A stretch of DNA of 64,000 nucleotides from positions 1-64,000 of the forward strand of contig NZ_JAFKON010000001.1 of the NCBI RefSeq assembly GCF_022803015.1, read 5' to 3'. The translations under genes were made by a program, and so were the position numbers. Below are positions 18,536 to 27,003 of the stretch, in pieces. This DNA is from Arthrobacter humicola (lineage in GTDB: Bacteria; Actinomycetota; Actinomycetes; Actinomycetales; Micrococcaceae). The notes under the pieces were generated by a model. That model was given only the letters and a program-made list of their open reading frames with translations. It ran no database searches and was not told where the DNA came from. Within the stretch, counting starts at the first letter, position 1; every line of letters begins with the position of its first letter.

Positions 18536-20071
18536 ATGACTACTGCTTCCGCGGCCGACGCCGTTCCCAGCTCCGCCCCTGCTGCCTCCACCGGTGAAGT
18601 CACCGCTGACACCCCGGTCCGTGTCCGGTTCTGCCCGTCACCCACGGGCACCCCGCACGTCGGCCTGATCCGCACCGCCCTGTTCAACTGGGCCCACGCC
18701 CGGCACACGAAGGGCACCTTTGTGTTCCGGATCGAGGACACGGACGCGGCCCGCGACTCGGAGGAGAGCTACCAGCAGCTGCTCGAGGCCCTCAAATGGC
18801 TCGGCATCACCTGGGAAGAGGGCGTGGAAGTCGGCGGCCCGCACGAGCCCTACCGCCAGTCGCAGCGCCTGGACCTCTACAAGGACGTCGTGGCCAAGCT
18901 GATCGACGCCGGTTACGCCTACGAGTGCTACTCCTCGCCGGAAGAAGTTGAAGCCCGCCACCGCGCCGCCGGCCGCGACCCGAAGCTCGGCTACGACAAC
19001 TTCGACCGCGAACTCTCCGAGGACCAGCTCGCCGCGTTCAAGGCCGAGGGCCGCCAGCCCGTGCTGCGCGTCCGGATGCCCGACGAGGACGTCACGTTCA
19101 CGGACATGGTCCGCGGCGAGATCACCTTCAAAGCCGGCAGCATCCCGGACTACGTCATTGTCCGCGCCGACGGCTCCCCGCTCTACACCCTCGTCAACCC
19201 CGTCGACGACGCCCTCATGGGCATCACCCACGTGCTCCGCGGCGAGGACCTGCTCTCCTCCACGCCCCGCCAGGTGGTGCTGATCCAGGCGCTGATGGAC
19301 ATCGGCGTCGCGAGCTACATGCCGGTCTTCGGCCACCTGCCGTACGTCATGGGCGAGGGCAACAAGAAGCTCTCCAAGCGCGACCCCCAGTCCAACCTGT
19401 TCCTGCTCCGGGACCGCGGCTTCATCCCCGAGGGCCTGCTGAACTACCTCTCCCTGCTCGGCTGGAGCCTCTCCGCCGACGAGGACATCTTCACGGTGGA
19501 TCAGCTGATCGAGCACTTCGACGTCAACGACGTGCTGGCCAACCCGGCACGCTTTGACATCAAGAAGGCCGAAGCCATCAACGGCACCCACATCCGCATG
19601 CTCGGCGCCGAGGACTTCCGCGGCCGCCTGGTGCCCTACCTGCAGGCCGCCGGTTTCGTGGGGGAGAGCCTCACGGACCGCGATGAGGAGATCCTGGCCG
19701 AGGCCGCACCGCTGATCCAGGAGCGCATCTCGCTGCTGGGCGAGGCCCCCGAAATGATCGCGTTCCTGTTCAAGGCCGACGACGCCATCGACGTCGCAGA
19801 CGACGCCCGCAAGGGCTTGCCGGAGAACCTCACCGAGGTGCTCGACGCCGCCCTGGCCGCCCTGGAGCCCGTTGCCGACTGGACGGCCGAGAACATCCAG
19901 GCCGCCCTGAAGGAAGCCCTCGTGGAAGGCCTCGGCGTCAAGCCGCGCCTGGCGTTCGGCCCGGTCCGCACGGCTGTCTCGGGCCGGCGGATCTCCCCGC
20001 CGCTGTTCGAGTCCATGGTCATCTTGGGCAAGGATTCCTCCCTGGCCCGCCTGCGCGCTTTCCGCGGCTGA
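18536..20071 (+). CDS. gltX: Glutamate--tRNA ligase
   Basis: Charges tRNA-Glu with glutamate. The 511-residue class I synthetase has the HIGH-equivalent in [18 protein letters not shown] and the KMSKS-equivalent in [11 protein letters not shown], with an alpha-helical anticodon-binding domain in the last 170 residues. The first 30 residues ([18 protein letters not shown]) are a non-conserved Ala/Ser-rich extension. ATG at 18536 is chosen over an earlier in-frame ATG at 18467, which would lie close to the preceding terminator. There is no ribosome-binding site, but TAATGT at 18520-18525 could be a -10 giving a very short leader. The HAD gene begins 1 nt after its stop. Genes for tRNA-Gln and tRNA-Glu lie 2.5 kb downstream. 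Confidence 0.95.
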   Translation: MTTASAADAVPSSAPAASTGEVTADTPVRVRFCPSPTGTPHVGLIRTALFNWAHARHTKGTFVFRIEDTDAARDSEESYQQLLEALKWLGITWEEGVEVGGPHEPYRQSQRLDLYKDVVAKLIDAGYAYECYSSPEEVEARHRAAGRDPKLGYDNFDRELSEDQLAAFKAEGRQPVLRVRMPDEDVTFTDMVRGEITFKAGSIPDYVIVRADGSPLYTLVNPVDDALMGITHVLRGEDLLSSTPRQVVLIQALMDIGVASYMPVFGHLPYVMGEGNKKLSKRDPQSNLFLLRDRGFIPEGLLNYLSLLGWSLSADEDIFTVDQLIEHFDVNDVLANPARFDIKKAEAINGTHIRMLGAEDFRGRLVPYLQAAGFVGESLTDRDEEILAEAAPLIQERISLLGEAPEMIAFLFKADDAIDVADDARKGLPENLTEVLDAALAALEPVADWTAENIQAALKEALVEGLGVKPRLAFGPVRTAVSGRRISPPLFESMVILGKDSSLARLRAFRG

Positions 20072-20072
20072 C

Positions 20073-20798
20073 ATGCTGGCAGCGGGCCTGGGCGCAAGCG
20101 GTGTCAAAGGGATCCTCTTCGATATAGATGACACCCTGGTGGACCTCGAATTCGCCATGACGACGGCCCTCCGCGACGTCAGCGAGCACCTCCTGCCCGG
20201 TCTGGACGAGGCCGGGTGGGAGAGGTTCGGGCGGATCTTCACCCATGAGACCACCCACTTCTACGACCGCTACCTGGCCGGCGAGATCACGTTCAATGAA
20301 CAGCGCCTGCTCCGCGGCCGGGCGGCACTGGGGTACTTCGGCGTCGAACTTGCCGACGGCGAACAGGCCCACCACTGGGTGAGTTCCTACGCGAGCCGCC
20401 AGCACGGCTACATCCGGGCGTTCGACGACGTCGGGCCCCTGCTGGACGCCCTGGATGCCGCCGGCATTCCCTACGGGGCCGTGAGCAACAACGTCCACGA
20501 CTACCAGCGCGTGAAGCTGGACGCGGCCGGGCTGGAACGGATTACCGTTCTGGTTGGCACCGACACCGTTGGCGCCGCAAAGCCGGACCCGGCGATCTAC
20601 CTCGAGGGTGTCCGGCGGATCGGTACTGGTCCCGGCCAAACGCTGTACGTCGGGGACAACCGGCTGCTCGATGCGGAAGGTTCGACGGCGGCCGGCCTCC
20701 TCGGCGTCTGGCTGAACCGCGGCGGGGAACCGGCCCCGGGCTTCCTGGGCCGCGAGGTCGGCTCCCTGCTGGACCTGCTGGCGCAGCCCCCGCTGTAA
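20073..20798 (+). CDS. HAD-family hydrolase
   Basis: A 241-residue haloacid dehalogenase-superfamily protein, probably a phosphatase. Motif I is LFDIDDTLVD (nucleophile Asp in DxDxT/D), motif II is GAVSNN, motif III lysine is in GAAKPDPAI, and motif IV is YVGDNRLLDAEG. Residues about 28-110 form a helical cap of the C1 type. It starts 1 nt after gltX, so it is likely translated by coupling; no separate ribosome-binding site is visible. Small-molecule phosphatases of this type cannot be assigned a substrate from sequence. It is convergent with the heptad-repeat gene. Confidence 0.88.
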   Translation: MLAAGLGASGVKGILFDIDDTLVDLEFAMTTALRDVSEHLLPGLDEAGWERFGRIFTHETTHFYDRYLAGEITFNEQRLLRGRAALGYFGVELADGEQAHHWVSSYASRQHGYIRAFDDVGPLLDALDAAGIPYGAVSNNVHDYQRVKLDAAGLERITVLVGTDTVGAAKPDPAIYLEGVRRIGTGPGQTLYVGDNRLLDAEGSTAAGLLGVWLNRGGEPAPGFLGREVGSLLDLLAQPPL

Positions 20799-20829
20799 CC
20801 GGCGCTGCAACCGGCACCGGAAGCTACCG

Positions 20830-22209
20830 TTATCCGGCCTGCCTCTTCCGCAGCGCCAGGAAGGCGCCAACGGCGCCAAGGGCCAGCATTGCGACGAGTC
20901 CCAGTGCTGTGGCGGCGTCGGACTGCCGGAGCAAGCTGGTGGGCGACACCGCGGCAGCTCCGGAATACAGTGTGCCGGTGCCATCGGCAATCCGGGCGTT
21001 GCCGTCCGCGAGCTTGTCCGCCCCCGTGGCCAGCTGCGAGGAGCCGGACGCCAGCTTGGTGCTGCCGGCCGAGAGTTCTGAGGCCCCGGAGGCCAGGGCC
21101 TGGGAGCCGCCCAGCAGGCCGGGGTTGGCAGGATCGGCCGGATTGCCCTGGATGCCGGCGTTCAGGGCCACGGTTCCGTCGGCCAGGCGCGAGCTGCCCT
21201 CGGTCATCCGGGCGGCGGCCTTGAGCAGGCCCGGGTGCTCGGGGTCGCCGGGGACCCCGTCCATCCCGACCCGGATCCTGGACGTGCCGTCGGCCAGGAG
21301 CCGGGTGCCCAGCACCACGCCCGGGCTGCCGGGGTCCTGGCTGTTGAGCTTCGCGGCCAGCGTCGCGAAGCCGGCCTTGAGCTTGCCCGTTCCTGCGTTC
21401 AGCTGGCCCGCGCCGGCCTGCAGCCGCTGCGCGCCGGCCTGCAGCTGGCTGGCACCGGCGTCGAGCTTGTGCGCGCCCGCGGTGATCTTGGCGATCTTGT
21501 CCTTCACCACGGAAAGCGGAACGAGCCCCTTGACCGGGTCATCTGCCGCCGCCTCCAGCAGTTCCAGCGCCTGAGCCAGGGCCGCGGTCCCGGTTCCGGC
21601 CTCCGGATTGCCGTTGGCACCGCGGTAGCCCTTGAGCTGGTCCGTGCCGCCTGCCAGCGCGGCGGTGCCGCCGGCCAGCTGGGCGGCGCCGCCGTCGAGA
21701 CGGGTGGCCCCGTCGGCGAGGTTGTTCTCTGCGTTGCCCGCCGGCGTCGGCGTCAGCGCGGCCGAAAGCTGTACGGCCCCCGCCGCGAGCGTCTGCGCAC
21801 CGTCGTCGACTTTGTAGACGCCGGGGGCCAGCTTGCTGGTGTCATCGGCTTCGATCCTGACGGCACCTTCGGCCAACTTGCCGGCACCGGCCTGGAGCTT
21901 GTCCGCCCCGGGTGCCAGCTTGGTGCTGATGCCCGAGGAGATCTTTTCCGCCCCCGCGGAAAGTTTTCCAGCCCCGGTATCGGCCAGGCTGGCGCCGTTG
22001 GCGAGTTTCCCGGCGCCGTTGTCCAGCTGGCCGGCTCCGGCGGACGCCTGGGCGGCCCCGTCCCTGAGCTTGGCCGAACCGTCCGTGATGCGGCCCGTGA
22101 CGAGGGTATAGAACCCCAGCAGGGCAATGAGCAGCAACGCCAGGGTGGCGATGGCGAGTTGCTGCTCACGGGTCCGGGTCTTGCTGATAGCGGCACGACT
22201 CTGTGGCAC
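20830..22209 (-). CDS. Membrane protein with xxxLxxG heptad repeats (YhgE/Pip-like)
   Basis: A 459-residue protein with one transmembrane helix near each end (about residues 18-38 and 430-452). Between them are roughly 390 residues rich in Gly, Ala and Leu. Much of this region follows a seven-residue pattern such as AGAGKLA-EGAVRIE or AGADKLA-DGNARIA, the heptad found between the membrane parts of YhgE/Pip and some RND-type proteins. The predicted topology is a long rod outside the membrane held by two anchors. GTG at 22207-22209 is chosen because GAGAGGA lies 5 nt upstream and the next residues lead straight into the first helix. The RND or transporter core usually linked to such repeats is missing. 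The function is not known. Confidence 0.75.
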   Translation of the reverse strand: MPQSRAAISKTRTREQQLAIATLALLLIALLGFYTLVTGRITDGSAKLRDGAAQASAGAGQLDNGAGKLANGASLADTGAGKLSAGAEKISSGISTKLAPGADKLQAGAGKLAEGAVRIEADDTSKLAPGVYKVDDGAQTLAAGAVQLSAALTPTPAGNAENNLADGATRLDGGAAQLAGGTAALAGGTDQLKGYRGANGNPEAGTGTAALAQALELLEAAADDPVKGLVPLSVVKDKIAKITAGAHKLDAGASQLQAGAQRLQAGAGQLNAGTGKLKAGFATLAAKLNSQDPGSPGVVLGTRLLADGTSRIRVGMDGVPGDPEHPGLLKAAARMTEGSSRLADGTVALNAGIQGNPADPANPGLLGGSQALASGASELSAGSTKLASGSSQLATGADKLADGNARIADGTGTLYSGAAAVSPTSLLRQSDAATALGLVAMLALGAVGAFLALRKRQAG

Positions 22210-22330
22210 ATGATTCCTCTCGACGTTCCCGCCGGCAGCGGCTCCGCTGACGGCCACCCCAGCAGCTGTGACGCAGCTAACACCGGAAAATGAGCGCAAA
22301 GCTGCCCGCAGCGGAGTGGGGGAGGGGTGG

Positions 22331-22358
22331 TTACTCGTTGGTAACTTACCGAGCGTAA
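22331..22358. promoter_or_regulatory. Interleaved palindromes in the 22210-22554 spacer
   Basis: TTACTCGTTGGTAA (22331-22344), GGTAACTTACC (22340-22350) and TTACCGAGCGTAA (22346-22358) are overlapping inverted repeats of the TTAC...GTAA kind, resembling TetR-family operators. They lie about 120 bp upstream of the heptad-repeat gene start and about 195 bp upstream of tRNA-Gln. No TetR gene is adjacent. Apart from these palindromes and the tRNA promoter, I see nothing else in this 345-bp gap. Confidence 0.45.
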
Positions 22359-22460
22359 ACGTGTTTCCGCCGGATTGGCAGGGGCTGGCGCGGGTATTGC
22401 CGCCATCGGCGCCGCGCGCGGCCCGCCCCGGCGGCCCGATCCCGCCGTCTTACGCCCGAT

Positions 22461-22489
22461 TTGTGGAAGTGAAAACTCTCGGGTAAAGT
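22461..22489 (+). promoter_or_regulatory. Promoter of the tRNA-Gln/tRNA-Glu genes
   Basis: TTGTGG (22461-22466), a 17-bp spacer and TAAAGT (22484-22489) form a sigma70-type promoter. The predicted transcript start is about 60 nt upstream of tRNA-Gln. Confidence 0.55.
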
Positions 22490-22554
22490 AATTACTCGTG
22501 CTGAGGCGCCGGGAGCGAGGGTTTAGGCCCAAACATCCGGAGCGAAAGTGCCTT

Positions 22555-22626
22555 TGGGATATGGTGTAATTGGCAACACTACGGTTTCTGGTACCGTCAT
22601 TCTAGGTTCGAGTCCTGGTATCCCAG
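22555..22626 (+). tRNA. tRNA-Gln (CTG anticodon)
   Basis: A 72-nt cloverleaf. The acceptor TGGGATA pairs with TATCCCA, the anticodon stem is ACGGT/ACCGT with loop TTCTGGT (anticodon CTG), and the T-loop is GGTTCGAGTCC. The discriminator base is G and CCA is not encoded. Its place downstream of gltX and directly before tRNA-Glu is common in actinobacteria. Confidence 0.93.
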
Positions 22627-22695
22627 CTCTGAAGTTCCGCGGGTTTCCGCTGAAATTCGGAAGTTTTGAATCGGCTGGTCCGATTTGAAACGGCG

Positions 22696-22722
22696 GCCAA
22701 ATGTATGAAACAATCATTTGGC
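22696..22722 (+). other. Hairpin between the two tRNA genes
   Basis: GCCAAATG (22696-22703) and CATTTGGC (22715-22722) form a perfect 8-bp stem with an 11-nt loop in the 129-bp spacer between the tRNAs. It is AT-richer than the local average. It could be a processing structure or a weak terminator. Confidence 0.4.
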
Positions 22723-22755
22723 TTGAATGGCAGAAGTGCTGTTCAGGAAGTACGC

Positions 22756-22828
22756 GGCCCCATCGTATAGCGGCCTAGTACGCTGCCCTCTCACGGCGGT
22801 AACGCGGGTTCGAATCCCGCTGGGGTCA
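22756..22828 (+). tRNA. tRNA-Glu (CTC anticodon)
   Basis: A 73-nt cloverleaf. The acceptor GGCCCCA pairs with TGGGGTC (one G-T pair), the anticodon stem is CTGCC/GGCGG with loop CTCTCAC (anticodon CTC), and the T-arm is GCGGGTTCGAATCCCGC. The discriminator is A; CCA is not encoded. Confidence 0.93.
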
Positions 22829-22833
22829 CAATG

Positions 22834-22867
22834 AAAACGGTCCCGGGCATCAGCCCGGGGCCGTTTT
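22834..22867 (+). terminator. Terminator after tRNA-Glu
   Basis: AAAACGGTCCCGGGC pairs with GCCCGGGGCCGTTTT around an ATCA loop, ending in a run of T. It starts 6 nt after the tRNA. Confidence 0.85.
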
Positions 22868-23018
22868 TCGTTTCCCGGATTGGCTGGGCTTCCAGGCGCG
22901 ACTCGTCCGCCGGGGTATTGCCGGGCGCGCCGGGTCCCGCTAAGCGCTGCGCATGCGCTTTGGTTCCGCGCAGCGGCGCCCCCGCAGGAACCACGTTCTG
23001 AACTGGCATGATGATGCA

Positions 23019-24770
23019 GTGAGCTCCCATGAAACCGGCCCCGGGGCCGCAACCGGCGTGGCCCTTCTGGAGGCAGTGCGGCAGGACCTCGCGGCCCTCC
23101 GGCTGCCGCTCGCCCTGCCCGGGACGGACCAAACGCGCCTGGACCTTCGAAGGGCCGTGGCTCAACTCGATGACTACATCCTGCCCCGGTACCGCAGCCT
23201 CGATGCGCCCCTGCTGGCCGTGGTGGGCGGTTCCACCGGGGCCGGAAAATCCACCCTGGTCAACGCCCTGGTGGGCCACCCCGTCACGCGGGCCGGTGCG
23301 ATCCGCCCCACCACCCGCCAGCCCATCCTGCTCCACCATCCCGCCGACGCCGCCTGGTTTGAGGGCCAGCGGGTGCTGCCGGCCCTGGGCCGCATCCGGG
23401 GTGCCCTCGTGGACGGCCGGGCGCAGGCCCCGGCTGATGCGGCGTTGGATCCCGGCCCGGTGACTTCCCTGGTCCTGGTCTCCGACTCCGCGGTCCCGCC
23501 CGGAATCGCCGTGGTCGACGCGCCCGACGTCGACTCCGTTTCCGAGAACAACCGGCGGCTGGCCGGGCAGTTGCTTGCCGCCGCGGACCTCTGGGTGTTT
23601 GTCACCACAGCCAACCGGTATGCCGACGCCGTGCCCTGGCGCCTGCTCCTGGATGCGGCCTCCCGCGACATCATGGTGGCCGTGGTCCTGGACCGGGTGC
23701 CGCCAGCCGCGGAAGCGGAAGTTAGCGCCGATCTGCAGGCCATGCTCAGCCGGGAAGGGCTGGGGGCCGCCCAATTGTTCGTGGTGCCGGAGCTGCCGCT
23801 GGATGCCGCAGGGATGCTTCCGGCAGAGGCCGTCGGGCCGCTGCGCGTTTGGCTCGGGAAGCTGGCAGGGGACGCCGCGGGACGGGCCGGAATAGCCCGT
23901 CGCACCCTCAACGGCACCCTCCTCGCCCTCGCCCACCGCGTCGACGCGGCGGAGCAGGCGCTGTCCGAACAGCAGCACGCAGCCGATGTTCTCGCAGCCG
24001 ACGCCCGCAACGCCTATGACGACGCCGTGGCCAGGATCCTCGACGCCACCCGCGACGGCGCATTGCTGCGCGGCGAAGTGCTGGCACGCTGGCAGGACTT
24101 CGTCGGGACCGGGGAGTTCTTCCGCGCCATGGAACAGAACATCGGACGCTTCCGTGACCGCGTGGGCGCGTTCGTCCGGGGTGAACCGGCGCCTGCAGTC
24201 AGGGTGGAAACCGCGATCGAAACGGGACTGCAGGCGGTGATTGTCGATCAAGCCGCCAAGGCCGCCGAGCACACCGACCAGCGGTGGCGTTCAGACCCCG
24301 CCGGCAGGCAGGTGCTGGGCACCGACGATGTTTCCGGTGCCTCCGAGGGCTTCGCGGACGCTGTGGCGGCCGAAATCCGCGCTTGGCAGGGGAGCCTGAT
24401 GGAACTTATCCGCACCGAAGGCCAGGGCAAGCGCACCCAGGCCCGCTGGTTGTCTTTCGGCATCAACGGCCTCGGCGCTGCCCTGATGATTGTGGTGTTC
24501 TCCATGACCGCGGGCCTGACCGGGCTTGAGATCGGGGTCGCCGGCGGCACCGCCGTCGTGGGTCAGCGCCTCCTGGAGGCAGTATTCGGGGAGGACGCCG
24601 TCCGCCGGCTCGCCCGGACCGCGCGCGAAGACCTGCATCTGCGGTGCCAGAGCCTGCTGGCGGCGGAGTGCCAGCGGTTCTTGACCCGGCTCGAGGTCGA
24701 CGGCGGCGTGCCGCCCTCAGCCATTGCCGGCCATGCGGCGGCACTGCGCCGGCTGGCGGCCACGTCATGA
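23019..24770 (+). CDS. Membrane-associated dynamin-like/Era-type GTPase (first of a pair)
   Basis: A 583-residue protein. The P-loop is GGSTGAGKSTLVNAL near residue 70, switch segments follow (RPTTRQP, then VDAPDVDSVS as G3), and a long alpha-helical region leads to a hydrophobic stretch near residues 485-525 (LGAALMIVVFSMTAGLTGLEIG). That build, a GTPase head, a helical stalk and a membrane-inserting segment, suggests a dynamin-like or related membrane GTPase. A canonical NKxD G4 motif is not obvious. GTG at 23019 is chosen because CATGAT lies 6 nt upstream as a possible leaderless -10, and an earlier ATG at 22953 has no signals. The TGA overlaps the start of the next GTPase by 4 bp. The pairing recalls DynA/DynB of Streptomyces; orthology is not shown. 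Confidence 0.8.
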   Translation: MSSHETGPGAATGVALLEAVRQDLAALRLPLALPGTDQTRLDLRRAVAQLDDYILPRYRSLDAPLLAVVGGSTGAGKSTLVNALVGHPVTRAGAIRPTTRQPILLHHPADAAWFEGQRVLPALGRIRGALVDGRAQAPADAALDPGPVTSLVLVSDSAVPPGIAVVDAPDVDSVSENNRRLAGQLLAAADLWVFVTTANRYADAVPWRLLLDAASRDIMVAVVLDRVPPAAEAEVSADLQAMLSREGLGAAQLFVVPELPLDAAGMLPAEAVGPLRVWLGKLAGDAAGRAGIARRTLNGTLLALAHRVDAAEQALSEQQHAADVLAADARNAYDDAVARILDATRDGALLRGEVLARWQDFVGTGEFFRAMEQNIGRFRDRVGAFVRGEPAPAVRVETAIETGLQAVIVDQAAKAAEHTDQRWRSDPAGRQVLGTDDVSGASEGFADAVAAEIRAWQGSLMELIRTEGQGKRTQARWLSFGINGLGAALMIVVFSMTAGLTGLEIGVAGGTAVVGQRLLEAVFGEDAVRRLARTAREDLHLRCQSLLAAECQRFLTRLEVDGGVPPSAIAGHAAALRRLAATS

Positions 24771-26419
24771 GCCGTCATGGCGCCGCCCGCGAGGCGTCCC
24801 AGCTCGATCGCAGACTGGAAGCGCTCAACAGCGCCACAGAGCTCGCATCCGGAGTCCTCCCGGAGGAGACCCTGGCCGGTGTCCTGCAGGTGCTCGACCG
24901 CGCGAGTTCGCGGCGGTCGCTGTCCGGAGAGCACACGGTGGTTGGGTTTTTTGGAGCCACAGGCAGCGGCAAGTCATCGCTCTTCAATGCGGTAAGCGGC
25001 GAGGAGATCGCGACGGCGGCCGTGCGCAGGCCGACCACCACCGAGCCGCTGGCGGGCATTTGGGGCGTCCAAGGCAGCGATGCGCTGCTGGATTGGCTGG
25101 AGGTCCGAAAGCGCCACGCTGCGGCGCCGATCAAAGGGTTCGCCGACGACGACACCGGGCTGATCCTTCTGGACCTGCCGGACTTTGACTCGACCAGGGC
25201 CGCCAACCGGGAGATTGTGCAGCGGATGGTGGGCCTCGTGGACGTCCTCGTCTGGGTCCTCGATCCGCAGAAATATGCCGACGCCGCCGTGCACAACGAT
25301 TTCCTGGCCCCGCTGTCCTCGCACGGGGCCGTGACGATCGTGGTGCTCAACCAGATCGACAGGCTCCCGGAGCACGAGGTCCGGCCGGTCCTGGAATCCC
25401 TCACAGCTATCCTGGCGCAGGACGGGCTGGACAAAGTTCAGGTCCTCGGGGCTTCCGCCGTATTGGGGACGGGGGTGGACAAGGTGCGCACCGCGATCCG
25501 GCAGGTGGCGATGCAGCGTAAAGCGATGTCACAGCGACTCGCGGCAGATGTCACGCTGGCCGCCGCCCGGCTTGCCGAGGCGTCCGGCCTGCCCGCGGGC
25601 GGCACGACGGCCGCGGGTGGCGGGACGGCCGCCGGTGCGACGGCCGCGTCCAAGGCCCGGCTGGCGGGGGAGTTGGCTGTGGCCGCCAATGTGCCGTTGG
25701 TGGTCGACGCCGTCGCCCGGTCCTACCGGCTGGAGGCAACCCGGCGCACGGGCTGGCCGGTGACCCGCTGGCTGGCAAGGTTCCGGCCGGATCCGCTGCG
25801 ACGTCTGAACTTGCGCCGCGAGGGCGCCATACCTGAGCTGAACCGGACCTCGCTGCCTCCTGCCGGGGCGCCGGAACAGGCGCGGACCGATGCCGCCGTC
25901 CGGGAATTCGCTGAGGCGGCGTCCGCAGGTGCCCCTGGCCCGTGGCGGGCGGCCATCCGCGGCGCCGCCCGGGAAGCAAACGACCGGCTGCCGGATGCCC
26001 TGGACCAGGCAATTGCCTCCACAGAGTTGTCCGCTGGCACGAAGTCCTGGTGGTGGGGTGGGTTCAATGCGGTTCAGTGGCTCGCCTTGGTAACGGCCCT
26101 GGCCGGGTTCGCGTGGCTGGGAGTACTGGCTGCGCTCGGCTACCTGCAACTGCCCGTGCCCGAGGTCCCACGGGTCCAGGGCTGGCCGGTTCCTACCGTG
26201 ATGATCGCCGGGGGACTGCTGCTGGGCATCGTCCTGGCGATTGGGGCGCGGTTCATCTCCAGAGCTGCGGCAGCGTCACGCAGTGCCGTGGCACGGAAGC
26301 GACTGACAGCCGCCGTCGCCGCCGTCGCGGGGGAACTTGTCGTGGTGCCCGTGGAACGTGAGGTCAGCCGCCTGGCGAAGTTCACTGCCACGCTGAAGGC
26401 CGCCGCGGGTCGGCAGTGA
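24767..26419 (+). CDS. Membrane-associated GTPase (second of a pair)
   Basis: A 550-residue partner of the preceding GTPase, translated by ATGA overlap. The P-loop is FGATGSGKSSLFNAV (about residues 63-77), G2 lies in RRPTTTEP, G3 is LDLPDFDS, and G4 is NQID, so the GTPase core looks complete. Residues about 270-290 hold a Gly/Ala/Thr-rich linker (GGTTAAGGGTAAGAT). Near the C-terminus are two transmembrane helices (WLALVTALAGFAWLGVLAALG and a second ending in LGIVLAIGARF), followed by a basic amphipathic tail. Two different GTPases in one operon suggest a heteromeric membrane-remodelling machine. The role is unknown. Confidence 0.82.
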   Translation: MSRHGAAREASQLDRRLEALNSATELASGVLPEETLAGVLQVLDRASSRRSLSGEHTVVGFFGATGSGKSSLFNAVSGEEIATAAVRRPTTTEPLAGIWGVQGSDALLDWLEVRKRHAAAPIKGFADDDTGLILLDLPDFDSTRAANREIVQRMVGLVDVLVWVLDPQKYADAAVHNDFLAPLSSHGAVTIVVLNQIDRLPEHEVRPVLESLTAILAQDGLDKVQVLGASAVLGTGVDKVRTAIRQVAMQRKAMSQRLAADVTLAAARLAEASGLPAGGTTAAGGGTAAGATAASKARLAGELAVAANVPLVVDAVARSYRLEATRRTGWPVTRWLARFRPDPLRRLNLRREGAIPELNRTSLPPAGAPEQARTDAAVREFAEAASAGAPGPWRAAIRGAAREANDRLPDALDQAIASTELSAGTKSWWWGGFNAVQWLALVTALAGFAWLGVLAALGYLQLPVPEVPRVQGWPVPTVMIAGGLLLGIVLAIGARFISRAAAASRSAVARKRLTAAVAAVAGELVVVPVEREVSRLAKFTATLKAAAGRQ

Positions 26420-26453
26420 GCCGTCCGTGCGCGGCCGGCCGGATGTGGCTTGC

Positions 26454-26990
26454 CTAAATCCCGGCCGCGGCGTCGCGGACCTTGATCATGGTGCGGAGGT
26501 TGCGTGTGGTGGTGGCAGCCTTGTACTTCGCCTTCGAGGAGAGCTTGCTGAAAGGGCTGTCCAGAGTGCCGCCGGCGGGGGCGAGCCAGGCCAGGGCTTC
26601 CGGGCCCAGCCGGGTGAGCTCGGCCCTGTCCAAGGCCCTGCCTGCCTCGAGCAGCTCCGAGAGGACCTCTTCATCAGAGGCGAGCGTCAGGTACGTATGG
26701 GTGGACGCGTCGTCGGCCGGGTAGGGGCACGCGTCGACCAGGGCTGTCACACGGCCCGCGGTGAGCACAACTACCCAGGCGTCGTAGCCGAAGGTTTCCC
26801 GCAGGCACGCCTCGAATTCCTTTTTGACGCCGGCCGGATCCAGCTCGCTGGCCAGCACGACGTTGCCGCTGGCCAACAGGGTCACGACACCCGAAAATGG
26901 CCGGGACTTCAGGGCGTTCTTGAGATCGGCCATCTTGATATTGATGCCGCCCACGTTGATGCCCCGCAGAAAGACCGCATAGCTGTTCAT
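26454..26990 (-). CDS. DUF1697 family protein
   Basis: A 178-residue cytoplasmic protein. The N-terminal AVFLRGINVGG and the segments TLLASGNVVL and SSKAKYKAATTRNLRT-like end (positions around 160-172) are characteristic of DUF1697, a family of unknown function. ATG at 26988-26990 is chosen over a GTG two codons upstream because TATGCT (26997-27002, minus strand) is a good -10 exactly 6 nt away, so the mRNA would be leaderless. It lies just downstream of ndgR on the same strand and is convergent with the GTPase pair. Confidence 0.88.
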   Translation of the reverse strand: MNSYAVFLRGINVGGINIKMADLKNALKSRPFSGVVTLLASGNVVLASELDPAGVKKEFEACLRETFGYDAWVVVLTAGRVTALVDACPYPADDASTHTYLTLASDEEVLSELLEAGRALDRAELTRLGPEALAWLAPAGGTLDSPFSKLSSKAKYKAATTTRNLRTMIKVRDAAAGI

Positions 26991-27003
26991 GGGCACAGCA
27001 TAC

